Assembly: GCA_963761005.1 (NCBI GenBank)
Contig: CAVXFK010000013.1
Location: 1 to 64,000 of the forward strand
Source of the DNA: DASWJZ01 sp963761005
GTDB taxonomy: Bacteria > Pseudomonadota > Alphaproteobacteria > Rhizobiales > Afifellaceae
Length of the DNA: 64,000 nt
Direction of reading: 5' to 3'
Shown here: positions 53,980 to 64,000 of the stretch, piece after piece
Numbering within the stretch: the stretch's first letter is position 1
How the letters are laid out: every line of letters starts with the position of its first letter
Notes under the pieces: generated by a model
The model's database searches: none
The model's input: only the letters and a program-made list of their open reading frames with translations
What the model was told of the DNA's origin: nothing
Program-made: the position numbers and the translations under genes

Positions 53980-54435
53980 ATGCGCAATTCAACAATTTCA
54001 CCTGGCGGAGACACGATCACGATGCCGAAGAGGGCAGGCAGACGAACGCTGCATCCGGAGGGTTGGAAACCCACCTCCGGCTACGCGAACGGCATCGTCG
54101 CGTCCGGGCCGACGGTCTTTATCGGCGGGCAGATCGGCTGGAACGCCGCGCAGGTGTTCGAAAGCGACGACTTCGTCGCCCAGACCCGGCAGGCGCTCAA
54201 AAATATCGTCGCAGTGCTGGCGGAGGCCGGCGGCCGCCCCGAGCATCTCGTCCGTCTGACCTGGTACGTTACCGACAAGCATGAGTATTGCGCGCGGCTG
54301 AAGGAGGTCGGCGAAGCCTATCGAAGCGTCATCGGCCGGCATTTCCCTTCGATGACGCTGGTCGAGGTGAGCGCGCTGGTGGAAGACGCCGCCAAGGTCG
54401 AGATCGAGGCGACCGCCGTGCTCGACGAAGCATGA
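53980..54435 (+). CDS. RidA/YjgF-family protein lacking the deaminase arginine
   Basis: A 151-residue Rid protein (or 137 from 54022): GYANGIVASGPTVFIGGQIG, FVAQTRQALKNIVAVLAEAG, and VEIEATAVL at the end. In imine-hydrolysing RidA the segment before the last strand reads P-x-R-(S/T); here it is PSMTLVEV with Met125 in place of that arginine, so classical imine deaminase activity is doubtful. Its place between the CoA ligase and the hydratase/dehydrogenase suggests it handles an amino/imino CoA intermediate. Overlaps the next gene by 4 bp (ATGA). Confidence 0.85.
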   Translation: MRNSTISPGGDTITMPKRAGRRTLHPEGWKPTSGYANGIVASGPTVFIGGQIGWNAAQVFESDDFVAQTRQALKNIVAVLAEAGGRPEHLVRLTWYVTDKHEYCARLKEVGEAYRSVIGRHFPSMTLVEVSALVEDAAKVEIEATAVLDEA

Positions 54436-56525
54436 CCGATCAGCGCCCCGTTCGGGTGGATGTCGTCGGACGCGTCGCGGTCATCACGATCGACAATCCT
54501 CCAGTCAACGCGCTTTCCCACGCCGTTCGCGCTGGCCTAGTAAAGGCGCTGACCGCCGTCGATGCGGACGGTTCGATCGAAGCCGCCGTAATCGCCTGCG
54601 CCGGACGCACGTTCGTCGCCGGGGCCGACATCAAGGAATTCGACAAGCCTCGCGAAAAGCCGCTCACCGGCGATGTCGCCGCCGCGCTCGAAGCGATGAC
54701 GAAGCCGGTCGTCGCCGCGCTGCACGGAACGGTCTTCGGCGGCGGGCTGGAGATCGCGCTCGGCTGCCACGCGCGCGTCGCCGCGCCCGGCACCCGGCTG
54801 GGCCAGCCGGAGGTGAAGCTCGGGCTGCTGCCGGGCGGCGGCGGCACGCAGCGCCTGCCACGCGCGGTCGGCGCGACGGAGGCGCTCAAGATGATCGTCA
54901 GCGGCGAGCCGGTTTCGGCGGCGGACGCGCTTCGCGACGGTCTCGTCGATTCGATCACCGAGGGCGACCTTACCCAATACGCCATCGCGCTCGCCCAAAG
55001 GCTTGCGGCGACCGAAAAGCTCCGCCGCCTGCGCGACGATGACGGAAGGCTCGCCGAGGATCGGGCGAACCGCTCTCGCTTCGATGCGGTAGCTCAGGAG
55101 CTGACGAAACGCGCGCGCGGCCAGAGAGCCCCTTATGCCTGCGTCGAGGCGGTCCGGGCGGCGCTCGACCTGCCATTCGACGCGGGCCTCGAGCGAGAGC
55201 GCATGCTCTTCGCCGAGCTCATGGCGGGCGAGCAATCGAAAGCTCTCCGTCATCTCTTTTTCGCCGAGCGCAACGCCGCAAGACTCCCCATTTCTCCGTC
55301 AAGCACGAAGCCCCACACGATCGAGAACGTCGCGATCCTCGGCGCCGGCACGATGGGAAGCGGCATCGCGATGGCGTTCGCCGACGCGGGCATTCGCTCG
55401 GTTCTGATCGAGACCGATGACGCGGCGCTGCAACGCGCGTTGGCACGCATCGCGGGAAGCTATCGCGATGCCGCGAAGCGCGGCAGGTTCGCTGGGGACG
55501 AAGCAGAACGCCGGATCGCCCGCATCGAGGGTGTGATCGGGATCGACCGGGCCGGCGAAGCGGACCTCGTCGTCGAGGCGGTGTTCGAGGACATGGATTT
55601 GAAACGCGAGGTCTTCGCGACGCTCGACCGGGTGACGCGGCCCGCGACCGTCCTCGCCACCAACACATCTTACCTGGACGTCGACCGCATCGCTGAGGCG
55701 ACGGGCCGCGCTGGCTCTGTCGCCGGCATGCATTTCTTCAGTCCGGCGAACGTGATGCGCCTAGTCGAAGTCGTGCGCGGCCGCGATACAACTCCGGAAA
55801 CGCTGGCCGCCCTCGTCACCCTCGCCCGCCGGCTCGGCAAGGTCCCAGTCGTGGTGGGTAACGGGCATGGATTCGTCGGCAACCGAATGCTCCGGCAGCG
55901 AAGCGCCGCGGTGGAGCGCGTCCTCCTGGAGGGTGCGCTCCCGCAAGAGGTCGATGCCGCGATGGTCGGCTTCGGCTTTCCCATGGGACCGCTCGCGGCC
56001 GCCGATCTCGCCAGTCTCGACATCGGCTGGCGCATGCGCAGGGCGGAGAGCCTGCAGGCGCCGATCGCCGACACGCTCTGTGAGCTTGGCCGGTTCGGGC
56101 AAAAGATCGGCAAGGGATTCTATCGCTACGAGGAGGGTTCGCGTTCGCCGCTCCCCGATCCGGAAGTGGTGGCGATCATCGCCGAGACGGCGCAGCAGCT
56201 TGGGATCGCCCGCCGTCCTTTCAGCAAGGACACGATCGTCGAGCGCCTGCTCATTCCGATCATCAACGAGGGCGCGCGCATCCTCGCGGACGGCATCGCC
56301 GCGCGGCCTGGCGATATCGATGTCATCTGGGTCAATGGCTACGGCTTTCCGCGCTGGCGCGGCGGCCCGATGTTCTATGCCGACGCTCTCGGCCTCGGCG
56401 CTGTCCGCGAAAGTCTCGATGCGCTCGCGAGCGAGACGGGAGAGGAAAGCCTCAAGCCCGCGCCATTGATCCAGAAGCTCATCGTGGAGGGCCGCACCTT
56501 CGGCTCGCTGGCACCCGACACTTAG
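54432..56525 (+). CDS. Bifunctional enoyl-CoA hydratase/3-hydroxyacyl-CoA dehydrogenase
   Basis: A 697-residue FadB/FadJ-like enzyme. Residues ~1-190 are a crotonase domain (CAGRTFVAGADIKEFD; LGQPEVKLGLLPGGGGTQRL with the catalytic Glu). The NAD-binding domain starts near residue 296 (AILGAGTMGSGIAMAFADAG), followed by two C-terminal dehydrogenase modules (HFFSPANVMRLVEVVRG, GNGHGFVGNRMLRQ; WVNGYGFPRWRGGPMFYAD). It hydrates and oxidises enoyl-CoA esters. The start at 54432 gives MTDQRPVRVDVVGR. Last gene of the operon. Confidence 0.92.
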   Translation: MTDQRPVRVDVVGRVAVITIDNPPVNALSHAVRAGLVKALTAVDADGSIEAAVIACAGRTFVAGADIKEFDKPREKPLTGDVAAALEAMTKPVVAALHGTVFGGGLEIALGCHARVAAPGTRLGQPEVKLGLLPGGGGTQRLPRAVGATEALKMIVSGEPVSAADALRDGLVDSITEGDLTQYAIALAQRLAATEKLRRLRDDDGRLAEDRANRSRFDAVAQELTKRARGQRAPYACVEAVRAALDLPFDAGLERERMLFAELMAGEQSKALRHLFFAERNAARLPISPSSTKPHTIENVAILGAGTMGSGIAMAFADAGIRSVLIETDDAALQRALARIAGSYRDAAKRGRFAGDEAERRIARIEGVIGIDRAGEADLVVEAVFEDMDLKREVFATLDRVTRPATVLATNTSYLDVDRIAEATGRAGSVAGMHFFSPANVMRLVEVVRGRDTTPETLAALVTLARRLGKVPVVVGNGHGFVGNRMLRQRSAAVERVLLEGALPQEVDAAMVGFGFPMGPLAAADLASLDIGWRMRRAESLQAPIADTLCELGRFGQKIGKGFYRYEEGSRSPLPDPEVVAIIAETAQQLGIARRPFSKDTIVERLLIPIINEGARILADGIAARPGDIDVIWVNGYGFPRWRGGPMFYADALGLGAVRESLDALASETGEESLKPAPLIQKLIVEGRTFGSLAPDT

Positions 56526-56551
56526 ATGAGCTGGCGTCCGGTCAAGTTGAT

Positions 56552-57010
56552 TCAGCTACATCGATCCCGATAAACCTCGAGCGCCTGTCTGAGCGCCGCC
56601 GGGATCGGTATCGCCCCCGGCTCGACGAGCGAGGTGGTGACGACCACGAGCCGGCCACGCACCGCCTCGTCCCCGTCCTTGAAGGCGTGGAGGTTCAGTG
56701 TGAACGACGACCTGCCGATGTGGCCGACGACGATCGCGATTTCCAGCACGTCGCCCATGGCGCTCGGGAGAAGGAAATCGGCGGAAGCGTGGCCGTAGCC
56801 GACACCGACCTTCTCGTCGCGCAGCAGCGCATAATAGTCGATGCCGAGCGAGGCCGGATACCAGTCCTCGATCGCGACGTTGAAGAGGTCGAAATAGACC
56901 GGCGTGTAGACGATGCCGGCCGGGTCGCATTGCCCGAAGCGGATCGTCGCACGCGTCTTCCAGACGGCGGCGCCAAGATCGGTTGCCCGGATCGGGCTGA
57001 TGCGAACCAT
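56552..57010 (-). CDS. Hotdog-fold acyl-CoA thioesterase (4-hydroxybenzoyl-CoA thioesterase type)
   Basis: A 152-residue hotdog thioesterase with the active-site motif in TIRFGQCDPAGIVYTPVYFD (Asp of CDPAG), IEDWYPASLG and RSSFTLNLHAFKDGDEA. This branch hydrolyses aryl-CoA or short-chain thioesters. It converges on the hydratase/dehydrogenase gene, 26 bp apart, and could release CoA from dead-end aromatic thioesters of the pathway. Start at 57010 (MVRISPIRATD). Confidence 0.88.
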   Translation of the reverse strand: MVRISPIRATDLGAAVWKTRATIRFGQCDPAGIVYTPVYFDLFNVAIEDWYPASLGIDYYALLRDEKVGVGYGHASADFLLPSAMGDVLEIAIVVGHIGRSSFTLNLHAFKDGDEAVRGRLVVVTTSLVEPGAIPIPAALRQALEVYRDRCS

Positions 57011-57140
57011 CGGAACTCGCTCGAGATGCGAAAGCCGCTTCGCTTAGCTTATGCGACGCTCCTTTGGCTACCGCCCCGCCGGCGTTGCGGCAGCGGAGCG
57101 CATCCGGGCGACGCTCTCGGTTTCAGAACGGTTCCCCTGC

Positions 57141-59802
<2,662 letters not shown>

Positions 59803-60061
59803 GGCGTGTTCTCCCCCCGGCCCCGGTCGCCCGGTGTCGTATCATTAGTTTATCCGCCCCCGCATCAGCGGACCGATCCGCGACGCCGCAGCCGATGTCT
59901 TCATACAGGACATGATCGCTTGGTGGTTGATGCTGGAGCCGGTCGCGGTCGGACGCGTTTCGCCGGAACCACTCTTTCCGGCCATCGGGCGCGCGACCGC
60001 CGCAGGCGTGATCTATCTCACATCCCGCCCGCGGGTCGACAAATCTTCTAGAGAAGCGGCA

Positions 60062-60457
60062 TCATTTCCTGGCGGGCGCGGCCTGCTGCATCGGTTCCGC
60101 CGCGGTATCGGCGGGCCCTTTCATCGTCTCAAGCAGCTTTCTCAGGTCGGCCACCTCGGCCTCCAGAGCAGCGATCCGCTCTCGGAACTCAACTTCCGCC
60201 GGCTTTGTGACGACATCGTCAAACGCGACGCGGACTTCCCTGTTCATCCGCCGCTTCACGACGGCGTGGTGGGTCTCGTGCTTCTTCTCGATGTAGAGAT
60301 CGAAGCTGTCGGGAAGAGCGAGGTCGCCGGCAAGCTCGAGCCGCGCCCCGGTCCCGGAAATATCCCGGACCACGCAAGGCGCGCTCATCAGCCCGTCGTT
60401 GTAGCGGATCTCCGCCTTCAAAACGGCCCGCATCCGCGATGCAGAGCGCTGCTCCAC
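60062..60457 (-). CDS. PilZ-domain protein with C-terminal coiled coil
   Basis: A 131-residue protein. Residues ~4-90 resemble a PilZ domain (RSASRMRAVLKAEIRYNDGL with the RxxxR-type start, then VVRDISGTGARLELAGDLAL, the D-x-S-x-x-G motif). Residues ~92-115 form a coiled coil (EFRERIAALEAEVADLRKLL). PilZ domains bind cyclic di-GMP; the first Arg motif here is R4-x-x-x-R8, close to the consensus. Single gene with its own promoter region. Confidence 0.8.
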   Translation of the reverse strand: MEQRSASRMRAVLKAEIRYNDGLMSAPCVVRDISGTGARLELAGDLALPDSFDLYIEKKHETHHAVVKRRMNREVRVAFDDVVTKPAEVEFRERIAALEAEVADLRKLLETMKGPADTAAEPMQQAAPARK

Positions 60458-60672
60458 GATCTGGCTCCTCCAGAAAAGGAGAACCTAGGCCAATGTCGTT
60501 AAGCAACCGTGCCCAGGTGTCGAGGCAGACGGTATTGGATCGCTGCGGCGCCGGTTCCCGTCGTCCGTAAACGCGGCCTTAACTCTCGAAGCGAATTTGT
60601 TCCGACTTTAATCTTTTCGACGCCGCGCGCGTCCTAAATCTCCCCCAAAGCAAAACATCGGGGCACGGTCTC

Positions 60673-62004
60673 GTGCGGCGTCTCTTCAATTTCTGGCGCG
60701 ACCAGCGCGGCAACACGGCATTGATCTTCGGCCTCGCCATCGTGCCGGTGGTGGCGCTTGGCGGCGGGGCGATCGATTTCGCGGAGCGCGCGAGGGTGCA
60801 CACTGCGCTGCAGACCGCGTCCGACACGGCAGCGCTTGCCGCCGCCCGCATCGTCGAACAAGGTCTCATGCAACGCGACGGCGATTGGACGGGGCTGAAG
60901 GCGAAAGCGCAGACGACGGCGAACAACATCATCGCGGCATCGCTCACCAATCTCAACGGCGGCGGCGGCACGCCGAGCATCGACATCGAGGTGACGCAGA
61001 CGGCCGTCACCATCTCCGCCCACTACGACGTGAAGACGGCGTTCCTTGGGATCATCGGCCTGAACACGCTTCCGGCCTCGACCTTCGCCGAGGTGAACGT
61101 GCCCGACCCGATCCTGGTCGAGATATCGCTCGTGCTCGACTACTCGCTGTCGATGCACCAGAACAGCAAGTACACGCGGATGACTTCCGCCGCGCGTGAT
61201 TTCATCGCCAAGGTGGCGGCCAATCGCGCCGACCGCACCAAGATCGGCATCGTCCCCTTCTCCGAGTTCGTCTACGCCGACGTCGCCAACACCGATGTGC
61301 GCCCTCCCGATACGAGCGGGGGCAATGTCTGGGACAGCAGTTCGAACTATGATGGCGGCACCAGTTGGAGCGGCGGGTCGACGGCGCCGACCGGCACGCC
61401 GACCGTGAAGTGCCTGTTGAACCGCGACTACCCCTATTCGGTGACGAACGACACGCCTAGCGGCTCGACCGCAAGCAAGTGGCGCCAGGCGGATCCGAAC
61501 AGCGCGCGCTGCAAGGCGTATGAGGATCTCGGCCTGCAGGTGCGCGACCTGACCAACGATTTCACAAGCTTGAGCAACGCGCTTGCCGGCATGCAGCCGG
61601 TCGGCTGGACCAACATCTCGCTCGCCGCCGAGATGGGCTGGCACATGCTCTCTCCGAACGAGCCGTTCGAGACGGCGCGCGACTTCTCCGATCCCTACGT
61701 GCGCAAGATCATGATCCTGCTGACGGACGGCGTGCAGACGATCGAGGCGATGGGCCCGACCGGCGCGATATCGATCGACGGTGCGAACCACACGACGGCG
61801 GAGCTTTGCGAGAACGCCAAGGCGGACAACATCTCGGTCTACACGATCGCCTATGACGTCGACGACACGGCGGTCTACGATCTGCTTTCCGCCTGTGCCT
61901 CCGGACCGAGCGCCTATTTCGAGGTGCACGATTCATCCGGCATCGGCGCCGTTTTCGACGCCATCTACGAACAGATTGCAGAGTCGGCGTGGCTGAGCCG
62001 CTAG
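60673..62004 (+). CDS. TadG-like pilus-assembly protein with vWA domain
   Basis: A 443-residue protein starting with GTG: RRLFNFWRDQRGNTALIFGL is the TadE/TadG-type N-terminal membrane anchor (residues ~1-35). A vWFA domain follows, with the MIDAS-like LVLDYSLSMHQNSK (D-x-S-x-S) and ILLTDGVQTI. The family sits in the cell envelope and is linked to Tad/Flp pili in alphaproteobacteria. No other tad genes are in the window, so this is a stand-alone copy. Confidence 0.85.
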   Translation: MRRLFNFWRDQRGNTALIFGLAIVPVVALGGGAIDFAERARVHTALQTASDTAALAAARIVEQGLMQRDGDWTGLKAKAQTTANNIIAASLTNLNGGGGTPSIDIEVTQTAVTISAHYDVKTAFLGIIGLNTLPASTFAEVNVPDPILVEISLVLDYSLSMHQNSKYTRMTSAARDFIAKVAANRADRTKIGIVPFSEFVYADVANTDVRPPDTSGGNVWDSSSNYDGGTSWSGGSTAPTGTPTVKCLLNRDYPYSVTNDTPSGSTASKWRQADPNSARCKAYEDLGLQVRDLTNDFTSLSNALAGMQPVGWTNISLAAEMGWHMLSPNEPFETARDFSDPYVRKIMILLTDGVQTIEAMGPTGAISIDGANHTTAELCENAKADNISVYTIAYDVDDTAVYDLLSACASGPSAYFEVHDSSGIGAVFDAIYEQIAESAWLSR

Positions 62005-62013
62005 GGCGCAAGC

Positions 62014-64000
62014 CTAGCCGAGGTCGGTCGTCCGAAGCCGCAGCGCATTGGTAATGACGCTGACGGAAGAGAGCGCCATCGCCGCCGCCGCCACGACCGG
62101 CGAAAGCAGAAGCCCGAACAACGGATAGAGCACCCCTCCGGCGATCGGCACGCCGGCGGAGTTATAGACAAAGGCGAAGACGAGGTTCTGCCGGATGTTG
62201 CGCATCGTTGCCTCCGACAGGCGCCGCGCCTTCAGGATGCCGGCAAGGTCGCCCTTCACGAGCGTGACGGAGGCCGCCTCGATCGCGATGTCGGTGCCGG
62301 TCCCCATGGCAATCCCGATGTCGGCGGCGGCAAGCGCCGGCGCATCGTTGACGCCGTCGCCGGCCATCGCAACGACGTGCCCCTCGCCGCGGATGCGTCG
62401 CACCACCTCGCTCTTGCGCTCCGGAAGGATTTCCGCCTCCACCTCGTCGATCTTGAGCTGCCGCGCGATCGCTTCCGCCGTGGTGCGGTTGTCACCGGTC
62501 AGCATGACGACGCGCACGCCCTGCTTCTTGAGCGCCGCGATCACGGCCGCGCTCCCCGGCTTCACAGGATCGGCGATGCCGATGGTCCCGATGATCCTGC
62601 CGTCCACTGCAACGAAGATCGCAGTGGCGCCATCCTCGCGCAGCGCTTCCGCTTCAGATGCTAGTGCGCCCGCGTCGATGCCATTCTCCTCAAGGTATGC
62701 AGCGTTGCCGATGTGGACCGCTCTGCCGTCGACCTTGGCGACGGCGCCCTTCCCCGTCGGCGAGTCGAAATCGGCAGCCGGCTGCATGCCGATCCCTCGC
62801 TTCTCCGCCGCCTCGACGATCGCCCGCGCGAGCGGATGCTCGCTCAGCCGTTCGACGCTCGCCGCAAAGCCCAGAACCGCGTTTTCGTCGGAGCCTGCAA
62901 CGGGAATGATGCCGGTTACGGTCGGGCGGCCCTCAGTCAGCGTGCCGGTCTTGTCGACGATCAGCGTGTCGACGCGCTCCATTCGCTCCAGCGCCTCCGC
63001 GTCCCGGATCAGCACACCGGAGCGCGCGCCATGGCCGACCCCGACCATGATCGACATCGGCGTCGCCAGACCGAGCGCGCACGGACAGGCGATGATCAGG
63101 ACCGCGACCGCGGCGACAAGCCCATAGGCGAAGCGCGGCTCCGGTCCGAACGTCGCCCATGACGCGAAGGCGATCAGCGCGACGGCGATGACCGTCGGGA
63201 CGAAAAAGGCGGAAACCTGATCGGCGAGGCGCTGGATCGGGGCGCGGCTCCGCTGCGCGCCCGCGACGAGCTGGACGATACGCTGCAGCAGCGTATCGCT
63301 GCCGACCTTCTCCGCGCACATGACCAGGCTGCCGGTCTGGTTGATCGTGCCGCCCAGGACCGTGTCGCCGGCAACCTTGGCGACCGGCATCGATTCTCCC
63401 GTCACCATGGATTCGTCGATGGCGCTCGTTCCGTCGACGACGGCGCCGTCGACCGGGACGCTCTCCCCCGGCCTGACACGCAACCGATCACCGACCGCGA
63501 CGTCGGCGAGCGGCACCTCCTCTTCGCCATCACCGTGCAGCCGCCTCGCCGTCTTGGGCGCGAGGTCGAGAAGCGCGCGGATCGCGCCGCTCGTCGTATC
63601 GCGGGCGCGAAGCTCGAGCACCTGTCCGAGGAGTACCAGCACCGTGATCATCGCCGCCGCCTCGAAATAGACGGCAACCGTGCCATGCGTTCCGCGAAAG
63701 GCCGGCGGGAAGAGCCCGGGCGCAAAGGTTGCGATGACGCTGTAGAGCCACGCGACGCCGGTCCCCATGGCGATCAGTGTGAACATGTTGAGATTGCGCG
63801 TGAGGAGCGATCGCCAGCCGCGCGCAAAGAACGGTGCGCCGGCCCAAAGCACCACCGGCGTCGCGAAGGCAAGCTGTATCCAATTGGAAACGGTCGGGGC
63901 GATCCAGCGACCGAGATCGAGGAAATGGCCGCCCATTTCGAGCGCCACGACCGGAATCGCGAGCGCCAGCCCGACGAAGAACCGGCGCCTCATATCGATC
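62014..64000 (-). CDS. Copper-type P1B heavy-metal ATPase (N-terminus outside window)
   Basis: At least 661 residues; the gene runs off the right edge. CPx motif AVLIIACPCALGLATPMSIM, phosphorylation site VDKTGTLTEGRP, actuator MVTGESMPVAK, HP in SEHPLARAIVEAA and hinge GDGVNDAPALAAADIGIA all match CopA/Cu+-exporting ATPases. The CPC and GLATPMSIMVG context fits Cu+/Ag+. The first ATG in view (63993) lies in the first membrane segment, so the true start and any N-terminal metal-binding domains are beyond the window. Neighbour to TadG tail-to-tail, 9 bp apart. Confidence 0.93.
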   Translation of the reverse strand, partial: IDMRRRFFVGLALAIPVVALEMGGHFLDLGRWIAPTVSNWIQLAFATPVVLWAGAPFFARGWRSLLTRNLNMFTLIAMGTGVAWLYSVIATFAPGLFPPAFRGTHGTVAVYFEAAAMITVLVLLGQVLELRARDTTSGAIRALLDLAPKTARRLHGDGEEEVPLADVAVGDRLRVRPGESVPVDGAVVDGTSAIDESMVTGESMPVAKVAGDTVLGGTINQTGSLVMCAEKVGSDTLLQRIVQLVAGAQRSRAPIQRLADQVSAFFVPTVIAVALIAFASWATFGPEPRFAYGLVAAVAVLIIACPCALGLATPMSIMVGVGHGARSGVLIRDAEALERMERVDTLIVDKTGTLTEGRPTVTGIIPVAGSDENAVLGFAASVERLSEHPLARAIVEAAEKRGIGMQPAADFDSPTGKGAVAKVDGRAVHIGNAAYLEENGIDAGALASEAEALREDGATAIFVAVDGRIIGTIGIADPVKPGSAAVIAALKKQGVRVVMLTGDNRTTAEAIARQLKIDEVEAEILPERKSEVVRRIRGEGHVVAMAGDGVNDAPALAAADIGIAMGTGTDIAIEAASVTLVKGDLAGILKARRLSEATMRNIRQNLVFAFVYNSAGVPIAGGVLYPLFGLLLSPVVAAAAMALSSVSVITNALRLRTTDLG

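Overview
The window is GC-rich chromosomal DNA of an alphaproteobacterium, most likely a member of the Hyphomicrobiales (Rhizobiales). The evidence is an ExoR homologue, a PopZ-type polar organiser next to valS, the order pcm-tolC-popZ-valS, a CobN-type (aerobic) cobalamin route with a B12 riboswitch and CbtAB, and many copies of the short palindromic intergenic repeats common in this order. Genus is not resolvable by eye.

Layout. 0-12 kb is housekeeping: the tail of an A-type Fe-S carrier (erpA), xthA (frameshifted), a small secreted protein, exoR overlapping ilvD, an MscS channel, valS, popZ, tolC, a Pcm-family methyltransferase and tRNA-Cys. 12-22 kb is a cobalamin block: cbiB/cobD converges on an operon that reads leftward from a cobalamin riboswitch (cbtB-cbtA-cobU-cobW-cobN-cobO-cobQ). 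cobN carries three palindromic repeats inside its reading frame. 22-25 kb holds a small frameshifted membrane-protein gene, tRNA-Asn, an intact IS3-family element with a G GGA AAC slippery site, and a gene-poor stretch with a diverged direct-repeat pair.

25-57 kb is a large accessory catabolic region: an amino-acid ABC transporter (permease frameshifted, no ATPase here), PLP enzymes, an LLM flavin oxidoreductase with an HpcH-type aldolase, two MarR regulators, a complete peptide-type ABC importer, two paralogous FAD oxidoreductases around a metal-dependent cyclase/isatin-hydrolase-like protein, an indolepyruvate-oxidoreductase-like pair, and a CoA-thioester operon (anthraniloyl/salicylyl-CoA monooxygenase-reductase, SDR, crotonase, acyl-CoA dehydrogenase, benzoate/aminobenzoate-CoA ligase, RidA-like, bifunctional hydratase/dehydrogenase), with a thioesterase facing it. 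The best reading is breakdown of indole-derived aromatics (isatin or auxin type) through 2-aminobenzoyl-CoA; this is inference. Four intergenic sites built on a TTCAAGCTTGAA-type palindrome, and a fifth degenerate one, lie at the promoters of this region and tie it into one likely regulon.

57-64 kb returns to general functions: a GH63-like glucosidase (frameshifted near its 3' end), a PilZ protein, a TadG/vWA pilus-associated protein and the start-less part of a CopA-type P1B ATPase that runs off the right edge.

Six otherwise well-conserved genes each carry a net single-base insertion. This is either recent decay or sequence error. At least eleven copies of one ~100-bp palindromic repeat lie between 15 and 50 kb, and one supplies the C-terminus and stop codon of the iorA-like gene.
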